DNA of 64,000 nt from Lacrimispora sp. 210928-DFI.3.58 (GCF_020554865.1 NZ_JAJCIC010000003.1:62001-126000); one strand, 5' to 3'. Positions 1 through 7,178 are shown, numbered from the stretch's first letter. Translations and numbers: made by a program. Notes: generated from the letters alone by a model not told the origin.

Positions 1-1
1 C

Positions 2-175
2 GGCGAACTGACGCTGCCGATGGTGCGTCTGATACTGACCGAGGAAAAGCCGAAAGAGAGGAAAGTTACAATCAAGTCTGAAAAAATCAGCCAGTTTTTT
101 TCAGAGGAATACTCCAGCGAAGAGATTGAGGGGATTATCCTGCAATTATTGGAGGAATGGCAGAAGAAACAGTAA
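2..175 (+). CDS. 3' end of an unidentified ICE gene
   Basis: An open frame enters from the left edge and ends at TAA 173-175, giving the last 57 residues of a protein. The tail is charged and probably helical, with sequences such as KVTIKSEKISQFFSEEYSS and a Glu/Leu-rich end (EGIILQLLEEWQKKQ). It stops 15 bases before the repA start, and the repA ribosome site lies just after its stop, so the two are probably co-transcribed. Genes in this place in related elements are often segregation or replication accessories, but nothing in this fragment proves that. The family is not recognised. Confidence 0.6.
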   Translation, partial: GELTLPMVRLILTEEKPKERKVTIKSEKISQFFSEEYSSEEIEGIILQLLEEWQKKQ

Positions 176-190
176 AGGGGGTGCGGTAAA

Positions 191-1255
191 ATGGGTAAAC
201 AGATACAGTTTGATTATTACTATGGGATTGAAGCAGAACAGTTTTCCTTTTATCGTGTTCCTCGGTTGCTGATTAAAGACGAGCGTTTCAAGGGGCTTAG
301 CAGCGATGCCAAGCTCCTGTACGGTCTGATGCTTGACCGTATGTCACTGTCTATGAAAAATGGCTGGTTGGATGAAGAAAACAGAGCCTATATCATTTAT
401 ACTCTTGATACTGTCATGGAGGATTTGGGATGTGCAAAAGCAACCTGTGTTAAGATTATGAAAGAGTTGGACAGTGATAATGGGATAGGATTGATCGAAA
501 AGAAACGCAGGGGACTTGGAAAACCGGATATTATTTATGTAAAGAATTTTGCCACAATAGGAGAAGCAGAAGAAGAAACGCCTGCAAATGCTGATGTTTC
601 CACAGAAGTTCAGGATTTGAACCTCAAGAGTTCTAAAAGTTATACTTCCAGAAGTTCAGAAACTGAACTTCAAGAGGTTCAAAAAGCAGACTTCCAGAAG
701 TCTAAAAATTTTACTTCAAGAAGTACAATATCTGAACTTGCGGAAGTTCAAAAAGCAGACCCTAATTATACTAACTATAATCATACTAACCAGAGTAATA
801 TTGATAGGAATTATATCAATCCTATCAATCAATCCGGCAGTGAGTTGGAAGGGGAGATTGATGTGATGGAAGATGTCAATGCTTACATGGAAATCATCAA
901 AGAGAATATTGAGTACGAACATCACATGAAATATGGCAGATGGCAGGACAAAGGGCTGTATGAGGAATTGTATGAGGTAATCTGCGAGATTGTATGTGTG
1001 AAGCATAAGACTGTTAAAATCGGTGGAAATGATTATCCATATGAGCTTGTAAAATCAAAGTTCCTCAAACTGAATAGCTCCCATTTGGAATATGTGATAG
1101 GATGTATGCAGGAAACAACTACGAAAATTGCAAATATCAAGGCATATATGGTAACAGCTCTTTATAATGCACCCTCAACGATGAATCATTATTATCAGCA
1201 GGAGGTACAGCATGATATGTACGGAGGTGGCTGGAATGAAAAGAATATTGGTTAA
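191..1255 (+). CDS. repA: RepA_N-type replication initiator
   Basis: Replication initiator of the RepA_N family, 354 aa, expected to bind the element's own origin so that the excised circle can replicate. The N-terminal winged-helix domain (about residues 10-95) carries the family signature, with FYRVPRLLIKDERFKGLSSD followed by AKLLYGLMLDRM. The middle (about 135-215) is low complexity and encoded by a periodic DNA repeat. The C-terminal part (about 225-330) resembles the domain usually attached to these initiators. The start at 191 follows AAAGGGGG at a normal distance. In this family the origin lies inside the rep gene, which fits the iterons at 619-749. The downstream membrane gene begins inside the last 20 bases. 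Confidence 0.9.
   Translation: MGKQIQFDYYYGIEAEQFSFYRVPRLLIKDERFKGLSSDAKLLYGLMLDRMSLSMKNGWLDEENRAYIIYTLDTVMEDLGCAKATCVKIMKELDSDNGIGLIEKKRRGLGKPDIIYVKNFATIGEAEEETPANADVSTEVQDLNLKSSKSYTSRSSETELQEVQKADFQKSKNFTSRSTISELAEVQKADPNYTNYNHTNQSNIDRNYINPINQSGSELEGEIDVMEDVNAYMEIIKENIEYEHHMKYGRWQDKGLYEELYEVICEIVCVKHKTVKIGGNDYPYELVKSKFLKLNSSHLEYVIGCMQETTTKIANIKAYMVTALYNAPSTMNHYYQQEVQHDMYGGGWNEKNIG
619..749 (+). repeat. Phased palindromic iterons inside repA (putative origin)
   Basis: Six short palindromes of the type ACTTC-NN-GAAGT lie within the low-complexity part of repA. They are at 619-633 (imperfect), 644-655, 665-680, 689-702, 713-724 and 734-749. The centres of the last five are exactly 23 bp apart (649.5, 672.5, 695.5, 718.5, 741.5). 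A 16-base flank ending in TTCAAAAAGCAGAC recurs at a distance of 69 bp, three periods. This is what an iteron origin bound by RepA on one helix face would look like. Function as an origin is inferred from the RepA_N family. Confidence 0.75.
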
Positions 1256-1568
1256 AATTGTGCTTCCGGTATCGTTGCTGGCAGTTTGGATGATAACCTG
1301 TTATCCGATTTGCAGAAAAGCAGAAGGATTTGATTTTTTCCTGTATTGGGTACTGGTCGGCTGTCCTTATGGGATCAGAAAAATGTGTATGATTCTCATA
1401 CCAAAAAATTTCGGAATTGCAGGAAGTATAGGAATACTGGCACTGAACTGTATTGTAGGTGGTCTGATTGGCGGTGTGGTTGTAATTCTGAGAATGGTTA
1501 TGGTGCTGATGGAGATAATAAAGATAATCAGTGATACTTCTGGACACGATGTCCAAAGGTGCAGATGA
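1236..1568 (+). CDS. Small membrane protein, DUF6050-like
   Basis: A 110-residue hydrophobic protein with an N-terminal membrane segment (about residues 4-22), a second (about 30-45) and a Gly-rich third (about 58-85, with GIAGSIGILALN). It resembles the DUF6050 family found in Tn1549-like elements; this is from memory. The start at 1236 is preferred over the ATG at 1212 because CGGAGG lies 7-8 bases before it. It overlaps the end of repA. The last ten codons are encoded by a copy of the element-wide palindrome ([10 protein letters not shown]), so the C-terminus has been created or extended by that repeat. Role unknown. Confidence 0.65.
   Translation: MKRILVKIVLPVSLLAVWMITCYPICRKAEGFDFFLYWVLVGCPYGIRKMCMILIPKNFGIAGSIGILALNCIVGGLIGGVVVILRMVMVLMEIIKIISDTSGHDVQRCR
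1538..1557 (+). repeat. GGACA-CGA-TGTCC palindrome, copy 1 (coding)
   Basis: GGACACGATGTCC at 1542-1554, flanked by TTCT and AAAG. It forms the last codons of the small membrane protein, read as T-S-G-H-D-V-Q-R, and lies 60 bp before the end of the convergent regulator gene. Confidence 0.9.
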
Positions 1569-1614
1569 AAAGCGAAAATGAAAAAGGCATTGTTCATCAA
1601 TCAGAACAACACCT

Positions 1615-1821
1615 TTAATTATCATCCGGGACGTATTCCATAATCTCTTCAATCCGGCAGTTAAGTATCTGGCAAAGCCTGTTTAAAATAAGCGTTTTTA
1701 CAACAAGGTTCTGCCGAAGCCGCTGAAGCTGTGCTTTATCAATGCCATAATCTTTGATAAGCTGGTACTGGCTGATTCCTTTTTCCTTTAGCGTACGCCA
1801 AAGCGGATCGTATTTAATCAT
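1615..1821 (-). CDS. Small XRE-type repressor
   Basis: A 68-residue helix-turn-helix protein of the Cro/C1 (XRE) type. The helices run through SQYQLIKDYGIDKAQLQRLR, and the tail LCQILNCRIEEIMEYVPDD is typical of the short single-domain regulators. The start at 1821 is chosen over longer upstream options because AAGGAG precedes it. The gene points away from the following small genes, with a 20-bp palindrome (1875-1894) between them. Autorepression and control of the rightward promoter is the simplest reading. It may be a master switch for the small-gene block. Confidence 0.85.
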   Translation of the reverse strand: MIKYDPLWRTLKEKGISQYQLIKDYGIDKAQLQRLRQNLVVKTLILNRLCQILNCRIEEIMEYVPDDN

Positions 1822-1842
1822 ACTGAAAGCTCCTTTCCACAC

Positions 1843-1871
1843 TTGTATTCTAAGTGCATGAAACATATAAT
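1843..1871 (+). promoter_or_regulatory. Rightward sigma-A-type promoter
   Basis: TTGTAT (1843-1848), a 17-base spacer and TATAAT (1866-1871). It faces the small gene at 1922. The palindrome at 1875-1894 overlaps the expected transcription start. Confidence 0.65.
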
Positions 1872-1874
1872 AAT

Positions 1875-1894
1875 ATGGTGCGTGTACGCACCAT
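1875..1894. promoter_or_regulatory. Palindromic operator in the divergent gap
   Basis: Perfect inverted repeat ATGGTGCG-TGTA-CGCACCAT, with 8-bp arms, in the gap between the XRE gene (leftward) and the gene at 1922 (rightward). It directly follows a TATAAT box. It is the obvious candidate site for the XRE protein. Confidence 0.7.
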
Positions 1895-1921
1895 AAAACA
1901 TACAAGGAGAGTAAAAAAGTT

Positions 1922-2083
1922 ATGGAACATAATGAGTTTAAGGATCAGCTATACGAAGTATTAGATGAAAATGATGTGGCTTTAGGGATTGAGGATATAG
2001 ATACCTCTGATGCCGCAAATATTTTTACAATAAAAACAAGGGACGGAAGTGTTTTTGAAATAGAAACACGGAAGATTGAATAA
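1922..2083 (+). CDS. Small acidic ICE protein (53 aa)
   Basis: A 53-residue acidic protein beginning MEHNEFKDQLYEVLDEND and ending in a small beta-like stretch (NIFTIKTRDGSVFEIETRK). AAGGAGAG lies about ten bases before the ATG, and the frame is uninterrupted. It is the first gene after the operator-controlled promoter and is followed after 38 bases by the next gene, so it should lead that transcript. The family is not recognised. Confidence 0.65.
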   Translation: MEHNEFKDQLYEVLDENDVALGIEDIDTSDAANIFTIKTRDGSVFEIETRKIE

Positions 2084-2121
2084 GAGGCAGCACGATGCCT
2101 CGAAACAGGAGGTTTGCAACT

Positions 2122-2490
2122 GTGGAGAAAAGTTACATTACAGACATAGAACGGGAACGGTGCAAAAAGGTTGCCGCAGCCTATGCAGAACTGTATGAGC
2201 TGGAAAGCATTTTGGTATTGGATGTAGGACGGTACGGTTTTGTGAAGCTGCAATATTACACACCGGAGTATGGATTTAATGATGTTATAACCTATACAGA
2301 CAGTGAGAGTATGTTTGAGGACTTATGGCAGGAATGGCTTGATACCCGGCTCTATCTCTTCGCAAAGGGAACGCCGATGCTGGAAATGGGATATGAGGAA
2401 ATCTTCAAATGTCTGCCGGAGGAAAAACAGAAAGAGCTTTTAGAGCAAAAAGCAGTATTTGCAAAAATGGCAGAAATAGAACTGAAATAA
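2122..2490 (+). CDS. Uncharacterised conserved ICE protein
   Basis: A 122-residue protein of unknown function (start VEKSYITDIERERCKKV). The GTG at 2122 is chosen because AGGAGG (2107-2112) stands nine bases before it; an in-frame ATG at 2095 has no ribosome site. Central aromatic strands (YGFVKLQYYTPEYGF) are followed by helices (DLWQEWLDTRLYLFAKGTPM). I recall similar proteins in Clostridia conjugative elements but no assigned function. It ends right before a terminator-plus-palindrome module. Confidence 0.65.
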   Translation: MEKSYITDIERERCKKVAAAYAELYELESILVLDVGRYGFVKLQYYTPEYGFNDVITYTDSESMFEDLWQEWLDTRLYLFAKGTPMLEMGYEEIFKCLPEEKQKELLEQKAVFAKMAEIELK

Positions 2491-2500
2491 AACAGCGTCA

Positions 2501-2541
2501 GGGCAGTTATGAATTGAAAGATTTGTAGCTGCCCTTTTTTT
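2501..2541 (+). terminator. Terminator in module A
   Basis: Stem GGGCAGTTA with TAGCTGCCC (one U-G pair), a loop of about 16 bases, then seven T. It ends transcription from the gene at 2122, or attenuates it before the gene at 2583. Confidence 0.75.
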
Positions 2542-2550
2542 ATTGCTTTT

Positions 2551-2563
2551 GGACACGATGTCC
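2551..2563 (+). repeat. GGACA-CGA-TGTCC palindrome, copy 2 (intergenic)
   Basis: The arms extend to CTTTTGGACA and TGTCCAGAAG. The copy is followed by CGGAAAGGAG, the ribosome site of the gene at 2583. Confidence 0.9.
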
Positions 2564-2582
2564 AGAAGCGGAAAGGAGCAAA

Positions 2583-3239
2583 ATGGAATCATTACGAGAT
2601 GTAAAAAGAGTTATGGAACGGGAGATAGAGAAAGGGAGCTGCCCATTACAGTTTGAATATCTGGAATTTGGAGAAAAACCGTTTCAGTTCATAGAATCAG
2701 AGGAAAAGCTGAATGAGGTGCTTTCGTATTTGTTGCGGTTGGGGGAATATAGAGGATATACGGAGCATCTTGTAGGAAATAACGTGTATATGGATTTGGA
2801 TATGTTGTGCCGGAAAATTCAGTTTAAGCGTACCCATTCCCCTGTGGAGCGTAGTGAAATCCAGTGGAAAATACAACGCTATAAAAATAAACTGAAACCG
2901 GACTATGCAGGTAAGGTTTGTTTAGAAATAGTGCAGTGCGTTTTCAGTCTGCCGGAAGGAGCAGCGGAGAAGTACCAGATTGTATATGATGGACAGAAAA
3001 CCTATGCTTTTGCCATGTCAAATAAGTATATTCTGGGACTTTTTACTCATTGTGAAGCCGCAAGAAAATCTGCTGTGGAGGACGGTGTGGAGTTTGTACA
3101 TCTGCCGGAGAATGAACAGAAAATCGTCAGTCTTGAAAATGTGAGGAATGTGTTGTTTCAGGCATTGCTGCTTGATAATGTTACGGTGGAGAATGGTCTG
3201 TTCCATGCACAGATGTGTACGGTTATGCTGTTGAAATAA
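2583..3239 (+). CDS. Uncharacterised ICE protein (218 aa)
   Basis: A 218-residue soluble protein of unknown function. It begins MESLRDVKRVMEREIEKGSC and has no visible membrane segment or catalytic motif. AAAGGAG precedes the ATG, placed immediately after palindrome copy 2. The middle is rich in Lys/Arg helices (SEIQWKIQRYKNKLKPD), and the second half alternates strands and helices. It stands alone between the module A terminator and the promoter at 3255. Not recognised. Confidence 0.6.
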   Translation: MESLRDVKRVMEREIEKGSCPLQFEYLEFGEKPFQFIESEEKLNEVLSYLLRLGEYRGYTEHLVGNNVYMDLDMLCRKIQFKRTHSPVERSEIQWKIQRYKNKLKPDYAGKVCLEIVQCVFSLPEGAAEKYQIVYDGQKTYAFAMSNKYILGLFTHCEAARKSAVEDGVEFVHLPENEQKIVSLENVRNVLFQALLLDNVTVENGLFHAQMCTVMLLK

Positions 3240-3254
3240 ATGTACCGGAAATAT

Positions 3255-3282
3255 TTGATACAGGCATAAATTTTGTTATAAT
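3255..3282 (+). promoter_or_regulatory. Promoter for the zinc-ribbon gene
   Basis: TTGATA (3255-3260), a 16-base spacer and TATAAT (3277-3282), 35 bases before the start at 3318. Confidence 0.65.
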
Positions 3283-3317
3283 GGCTTTGAACAGAATTTG
3301 TCCGAAAGAGGGATTGT

Positions 3318-3866
3318 ATGAAACCAAATCATCATTCACTGGCATATAAACAGCAGAAACAGCCGAATAAGACCTATAAGGATTTAAAACAGAAGCAGAA
3401 GATGAAAATAGCAGACTGGATGTTTCGGGAAACCTGCATTTTCTATAAGGAAAATGGAGAGATACCAAATGAGGAGGTAGCAAAGCAGATTATTGACCGG
3501 ATTTATGAAAAACTGAAATCTCTTGCAATCTGGGTTCCGTATGAAGAGGTTTACCGAGCATATCTTTTAAAATTGCCACGATATGAGCTTCGTATTGCGG
3601 AAAATGGGATACCGGAAGAAAAGCCGCCGAAGGAGAAAAAGGAGGATGTGCCGAAAAAGAAAAAGGGAAGCAGTAATAAGCGGTGTCCGGTATGCGGCAG
3701 GAGAATGAAACAGCAGTTTATTGGTTTGCAGCATTGCAAATGTGGAATGAGCTGGAAAAAGGACATCGGCTTTTTTGAGCGAACCGGAGATATGGTGTTT
3801 GCCTTGGAGCGGAGAAAAATAGGAAATAAACAAAAACAGTGCCCTGTCATTCGATATAAGGAATAG
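3318..3866 (+). CDS. Zinc-ribbon protein of the ICE
   Basis: A 182-residue basic protein. Residues about 1-95 are helical; 96-120 are a Pro/Lys/Glu linker. A small zinc ribbon follows (CPVCGRRM, then HCKCGMSW about 15 residues later), giving four cysteines spaced CxxC...CxC. Such a ribbon suggests contact with nucleic acid or protein; no catalytic motif is present. AAAGAGGG lies before the start, and its own promoter lies at 3255-3282. The gene is followed by module B. Family not recognised. Confidence 0.65.
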   Translation: MKPNHHSLAYKQQKQPNKTYKDLKQKQKMKIADWMFRETCIFYKENGEIPNEEVAKQIIDRIYEKLKSLAIWVPYEEVYRAYLLKLPRYELRIAENGIPEEKPPKEKKEDVPKKKKGSSNKRCPVCGRRMKQQFIGLQHCKCGMSWKKDIGFFERTGDMVFALERRKIGNKQKQCPVIRYKE

Positions 3867-3893
3867 GGCATGGAAAAACAGAAAACAGCGTCA

Positions 3894-3933
3894 GGGCAGT
3901 TATGAGTCGAAAGATTTGTAGCTGCCCTTTTTT
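3894..3933 (+). terminator. Terminator in module B
   Basis: Stem GGGCAGTTA with TAGCTGCCC followed by six T. The loop differs from copy A at two positions. Confidence 0.75.
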
Positions 3934-3942
3934 ATTGCTTTT

Positions 3943-3955
3943 GGACACGATGTCC
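3943..3955 (+). repeat. GGACA-CGA-TGTCC palindrome, copy 3 (intergenic)
   Basis: It lies 25 bases before the start at 3981, and GGATGGAGGTCAG follows it as the ribosome site. Confidence 0.9.
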
Positions 3956-3980
3956 AGAAGCCGGATGGAGGTCAGATGAA

Positions 3981-4406
3981 ATGAAAAAGAGAGAATTTCA
4001 GAAAAAAGCAGCCGCAGCGTTATTGGGAAAACTGGCAGATGTTGTGATGGAACTGGAAGAAAATCCAAACATCACAATAACGTCGGAGTATCATAGTAGC
4101 TATTTTAAATTGAGAAAGAATTACAATCTGATTCAGATTTCGGTCAAGCAGACAGGAGAGCTGACGTATCAGTTGACGGATATGCTGGGAAACACAGGCA
4201 GAAGTCAGATTTATGTACAATATCATGCTGGAGATGATCCGGAACATTTGATAAAGAAGTTTGTTGAGGATTTTGGGCGGCTTTATAAGGATTTTCTTTT
4301 AGCGGGAACGCTGCATGATTTTGTTCGTATCCAGTTATCTGTGGATGCAGATACAGAGGAAGCATTAAGGGAGTACGAGGACTGTATCAGAGCAGGCTGC
4401 CTGTAA
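3981..4406 (+). CDS. Uncharacterised ICE protein (141 aa)
   Basis: A 141-residue protein of unknown function starting MKKREFQKKAAAALLGKLAD. A basic N-terminal helix is followed by alternating strands (ITITSEYHSSYFKLRKNYNL) and a C-terminal helical part. No membrane segment or metal site is seen. It lies between palindrome copies 3 and 4, so each gene in this block has a palindrome in front of it. Start supported by ATGGAGGT upstream. Confidence 0.6.
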   Translation: MKKREFQKKAAAALLGKLADVVMELEENPNITITSEYHSSYFKLRKNYNLIQISVKQTGELTYQLTDMLGNTGRSQIYVQYHAGDDPEHLIKKFVEDFGRLYKDFLLAGTLHDFVRIQLSVDADTEEALREYEDCIRAGCL

Positions 4407-4418
4407 ATCAGAATTTTT

Positions 4419-4431
4419 GGACACGATGTCC
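4419..4431 (+). repeat. GGACA-CGA-TGTCC palindrome, copy 4 (intergenic)
   Basis: Flanked by TTTTT and AGAAGCGGAAAGGAG; the last bases are the ribosome site for a 12-codon frame at 4452. The flank matches copy 2. Confidence 0.9.
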
Positions 4432-4451
4432 AGAAGCGGAAAGGAGAGAAC

Positions 4452-4490
4452 ATGAAATATTTACTACATCGGCTGCTTGTTCCGCCCTGA
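4452..4490 (+). CDS. Possible 12-aa leader peptide
   Basis: MKYLLHRLLVPP followed by TGA, behind a good AAAGGAG site supplied after palindrome copy 4. It could be a leader peptide for pcfB (36 bases downstream) or the stub of a lost gene. No attenuator is evident. Confidence 0.25.
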   Translation: MKYLLHRLLVPP

Positions 4491-4525
4491 AGGAACAGCA
4501 GTAAAAAGGAAAGAAGGAGGTACAG

Positions 4526-5002
4526 ATGCAGGAAGAAGTAACGCAGAAAACAATCGCCCTTGTGATTAAGGCTGCAAAGCTGGATGCCAATATCCTGAAA
4601 TCTGCCATGAGAATGTATCTGAATCATTGCAGAAAACAGGCACAGAAAACGCATGGGAAAGTGTCGGTTAAGGAACTGGTGGGCGAGGGTGCAGGTGCTT
4701 CATCCATTGAAATCACAGATGGCAATATCAAATCCTTTGAGCGGGTAGCTCGTAAATACAATGTTGATTTTGCTGTGAAAAAGGATAAGACCACCGAGCC
4801 ACCGAAGTATCTGGTATTTTTCAAGGGCAGGGATGCCGATGCTGTGGCACAGGCATTTAAGGAATTTGTTTATGGAAATGAGAAAAAGAACAGTAGGACT
4901 TCTGTAAGGCAGAAATTAAAGCATTTCCGGGATGTGGTATCAAAGGATCAGAACAAAGAACGGAGCCGGGAAAAGAATAAGGACAGGGGGCAGAGCCTAT
5001 GA
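4526..5002 (+). CDS. pcfB: PcfB-family conjugation protein
   Basis: A 158-residue protein of the PcfB (DUF3801) family, which acts with the coupling protein in Gram-positive conjugation, near the relaxosome. The N-terminal helices (TIALVIKAAKLDANILKSAM) and the strand pattern around YLVFFKGRDADAVAQAFKEF match the family. The C-terminus is very basic (KNSRTSVRQKLKHF to the end), as expected for nucleic-acid or partner contact. AAGGAGG precedes the start. The stop overlaps the virD4 start in an ATGA, so the two are translationally coupled. Confidence 0.85.
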   Translation: MQEEVTQKTIALVIKAAKLDANILKSAMRMYLNHCRKQAQKTHGKVSVKELVGEGAGASSIEITDGNIKSFERVARKYNVDFAVKKDKTTEPPKYLVFFKGRDADAVAQAFKEFVYGNEKKNSRTSVRQKLKHFRDVVSKDQNKERSREKNKDRGQSL

Positions 5003-6852
5003 CTAATATCATAGCAGGCATTACCAAAGATTTAAAAGCTGTCCCCAAAAAGCTGAAGGAAAAAGCAAAAAGTGCAGATGTTAAAAAGCTGATACTGCTG
5101 AATCTTCCCTATGTGCTTGCCGGGTACTTCTGTAATAAGGCAGCATTTTTATGGAGAGTGGCAGAGGGCAGTAATGCGTCTGACAAGATGATGGTAGTAA
5201 TGAGCCAAATGGACAGGATGTTTTCCAATCCGTTCCCCAGTTTTTTTCTGAGTGATTTGCTGATTGGAATCGCCGGAGGCGTTGCCTTAAAATTCATTGT
5301 TTATTATAAGGCGAAGAATGCCAAGAAATTCCGGCAGGGTGTGGAATACGGTTCTGCACGGTGGGGGAATGCCAAAGATATAGAGCCATATATGGATTCT
5401 GTATTTGAAAATAATATTCTTCTGACCGCTACGGAGCGTCTGATGATGTCCGGCAGACCGAAAGAACCGAAGTATGCAAGAAATAAAAATATTCTTGTGA
5501 TTGGCGGTTCCGGCTCCGGTAAAACAAGATTTTTCGTGAAGCCGAACCTGATGCAGATGCACTCGTCCTATTGCGTCACTGACCCGAAAGGCACAATCTT
5601 AGTGGAATGTGGGAAGATGCTGAAGCGGGGCAAGTATAAGATTAAAGTCCTCAACACCATAAACTTTGCAAAATCCATGCATTATAATCCATTTGCTTAT
5701 CTGCGGAGCGAAAAGGACATTTTGAAACTCGTCAACACAATCATAGTCAACACAAAAGGAGAGGGGCAGCAATCCGGTGAGGACTTTTGGGTCAAAGCAG
5801 AAAAACTCTATTATACAGCATTGATTGCATACATCTGGTACGAAGCACCGGAGGAAGAACAGAATTTCGCCATGCTGATTGATATGATTGATGCAAGTGA
5901 AGCAAGAGAGGACGATGAAAACTTCAAAAATGCTGTTGATCTGCTCTTTGAGGAGCTGGAGGAAAAAGACCCGAACCATTTTGCTGTAAGGCAGTATAAG
6001 AAATATAAGCTTGCGGCAGGAAAAACAGCGAAGTCGATTCTGATTAGCTGCGGTGCGAGGTTAGCACCATTTGATATAAAAGAGCTGCGTGACCTGATGG
6101 AATATGATGAACTGGAGCTTGACACGCTGGGAGAGGAAAAAAAAGCGTTGTTCGTTATTATTTCTGATACAGATGCTACGTTTAACTTTGTGGTGTCTAT
6201 CATGTATTCCCAGCTCTTTAATTTGCTTTGCGACAAGGCAGACGATGTTTATAACGGAAGGCTCCCGGTTCATGTGCGTATGCTCCTTGATGAGTTTGCG
6301 AACATCGGGCAGATTCCACAGTTTGAGAAGCTGATTGCTACGATCCGAAGCAGGGAAATATCAGCTTCTATTATTTTGCAGTCAAAATCACAGCTCAAAG
6401 CGATTTACAGGGACAATGCCGATACCATAGAGGGCAACTGCGACACTACGCTGTTTCTCGGAGGAAAGGAAAAGACCACCCTAAAGGAATTAGCAGAGGT
6501 ATTGGGGAAAGAAACCATTGACCTGTACAACACCTCGGATACGAGGGGGACGAGCCAGTCCTACGGTCTGAATTACCAAAAGACCGGAAAGGAACTGATG
6601 AGCCAAGATGAGATTGCTGTCATGGATGGCGGGAAATGTATTATGCAGCTTAGAGGTGTCAGACCATTTTTCTCGGATAAATTCGATATAACGAAGCACA
6701 AGCGGTACAAAGAGCTGTCCGATTATGACAAGAAAAATGCCTTTGATATGGAACAGTATGTGAAACATCTGCACCACTTGAAGGTCACAGAAAAGACAAA
6801 GGTAGATGAAGCCTTTGAATGCGGGGAGATTTCCCCGGATACAACTGAATAG
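4999..6852 (+). CDS. virD4: VirD4-like coupling ATPase
   Basis: Type IV coupling protein of 617 aa, which brings the relaxase-DNA complex to the secretion channel. N-terminal membrane segments lie at about residues 28-50 and 78-98. Walker A is GGSGSGKT at about 169-176, and Walker B lies in RMLLDEFANIGQIP. The motif downstream (ATIRSREISASIILQSKSQL) is typical of the VirD4/TraG family. Its length is normal. It is unrelated at the sequence level to the truncated VirD4 at 37.1-38.7 kb, so the window holds two lineages of coupling protein. It overlaps pcfB by four bases. Confidence 0.93.
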   Translation: MTNIIAGITKDLKAVPKKLKEKAKSADVKKLILLNLPYVLAGYFCNKAAFLWRVAEGSNASDKMMVVMSQMDRMFSNPFPSFFLSDLLIGIAGGVALKFIVYYKAKNAKKFRQGVEYGSARWGNAKDIEPYMDSVFENNILLTATERLMMSGRPKEPKYARNKNILVIGGSGSGKTRFFVKPNLMQMHSSYCVTDPKGTILVECGKMLKRGKYKIKVLNTINFAKSMHYNPFAYLRSEKDILKLVNTIIVNTKGEGQQSGEDFWVKAEKLYYTALIAYIWYEAPEEEQNFAMLIDMIDASEAREDDENFKNAVDLLFEELEEKDPNHFAVRQYKKYKLAAGKTAKSILISCGARLAPFDIKELRDLMEYDELELDTLGEEKKALFVIISDTDATFNFVVSIMYSQLFNLLCDKADDVYNGRLPVHVRMLLDEFANIGQIPQFEKLIATIRSREISASIILQSKSQLKAIYRDNADTIEGNCDTTLFLGGKEKTTLKELAEVLGKETIDLYNTSDTRGTSQSYGLNYQKTGKELMSQDEIAVMDGGKCIMQLRGVRPFFSDKFDITKHKRYKELSDYDKKNAFDMEQYVKHLHHLKVTEKTKVDEAFECGEISPDTTE

Positions 6853-6860
6853 GAACATTT

Positions 6861-6873
6861 GGACACGATGTCC
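6861..6873 (+). repeat. GGACA-CGA-TGTCC palindrome, copy 5 (intergenic)
   Basis: Lies eight bases after the virD4 stop and 87 bases before the Maff2 gene. A weak AGGAG...CTCCT hairpin with a T tract follows at about 6882-6920. Confidence 0.9.
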
Positions 6874-6959
6874 AGAGGTACAGGAGTTTTGCGGATAGAA
6901 AGCAATGCTCCTTATTTTTTGCAAAAAATAAATTTTCGGAAAGAACGAGGTAACTGAAT

Positions 6960-7175
6960 ATGGCATTTTTTACATCAGCAGTAACAGGATTAAAGACCGT
7001 TGTAACCGCAATCGGAGCAGGCGTGGCAGTATGGGGCGTTATCAATCTTCTTGAGGGATACGGAAATGATAACCCAGGGGCAAAATCACAAGGGGTCAAG
7101 CAGCTCATGGCGGGTGGCGGTATTGTAATTGTGGCACAGACGGTAATTCCGCAGCTTACAAGCCTGTTTTCCTAA
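6960..7175 (+). CDS. Maff2-family small membrane protein
   Basis: A 71-residue hydrophobic protein of the Maff2 family, which sits ahead of the TrbL/VirB6 gene in Tn1549-like elements. Two membrane segments (about residues 7-28 and 48-66) flank a polar loop (GYGNDNPGAKSQGVKQ). Small size, two hydrophobic helices and gene order suggest a pilin-like VirB2 counterpart; this is inference. GAGG stands nine bases before the ATG. It ends three bases before the next start. Confidence 0.85.
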   Translation: MAFFTSAVTGLKTVVTAIGAGVAVWGVINLLEGYGNDNPGAKSQGVKQLMAGGGIVIVAQTVIPQLTSLFS

Positions 7176-7178
7176 GTC

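Larger units (their letters stand above)
2489..2569 (+). repeat. Terminator + palindrome module, copy A
   Basis: About 80 bp that recur nearly unchanged at 3882-3961. The module starts AAAACAGCGTCA, forms a terminator hairpin, runs through a T tract and ATTGCTTTT, and ends in GGACACGATGTCCAGAAGC. The two copies differ at two loop bases and in T-tract length. Confidence 0.85.
3882..3961 (+). repeat. Terminator + palindrome module, copy B
   Basis: Near-identical repeat of 2489-2569, in the same orientation, again between the end of one small gene and the start of the next. Its terminator stem is at 3894-3927. Confidence 0.85.

Noticed and set aside
716..1006. Open frame on the minus strand inside repA
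   Set aside because: It is the complement of a confidently identified gene and is biased by the iteron repeat; no ribosome site.
6882..6920. Terminator after virD4
   Set aside because: Only a 5-bp AGGAG/CTCCT stem with a 21-base loop; too weak to list, although a T tract follows.
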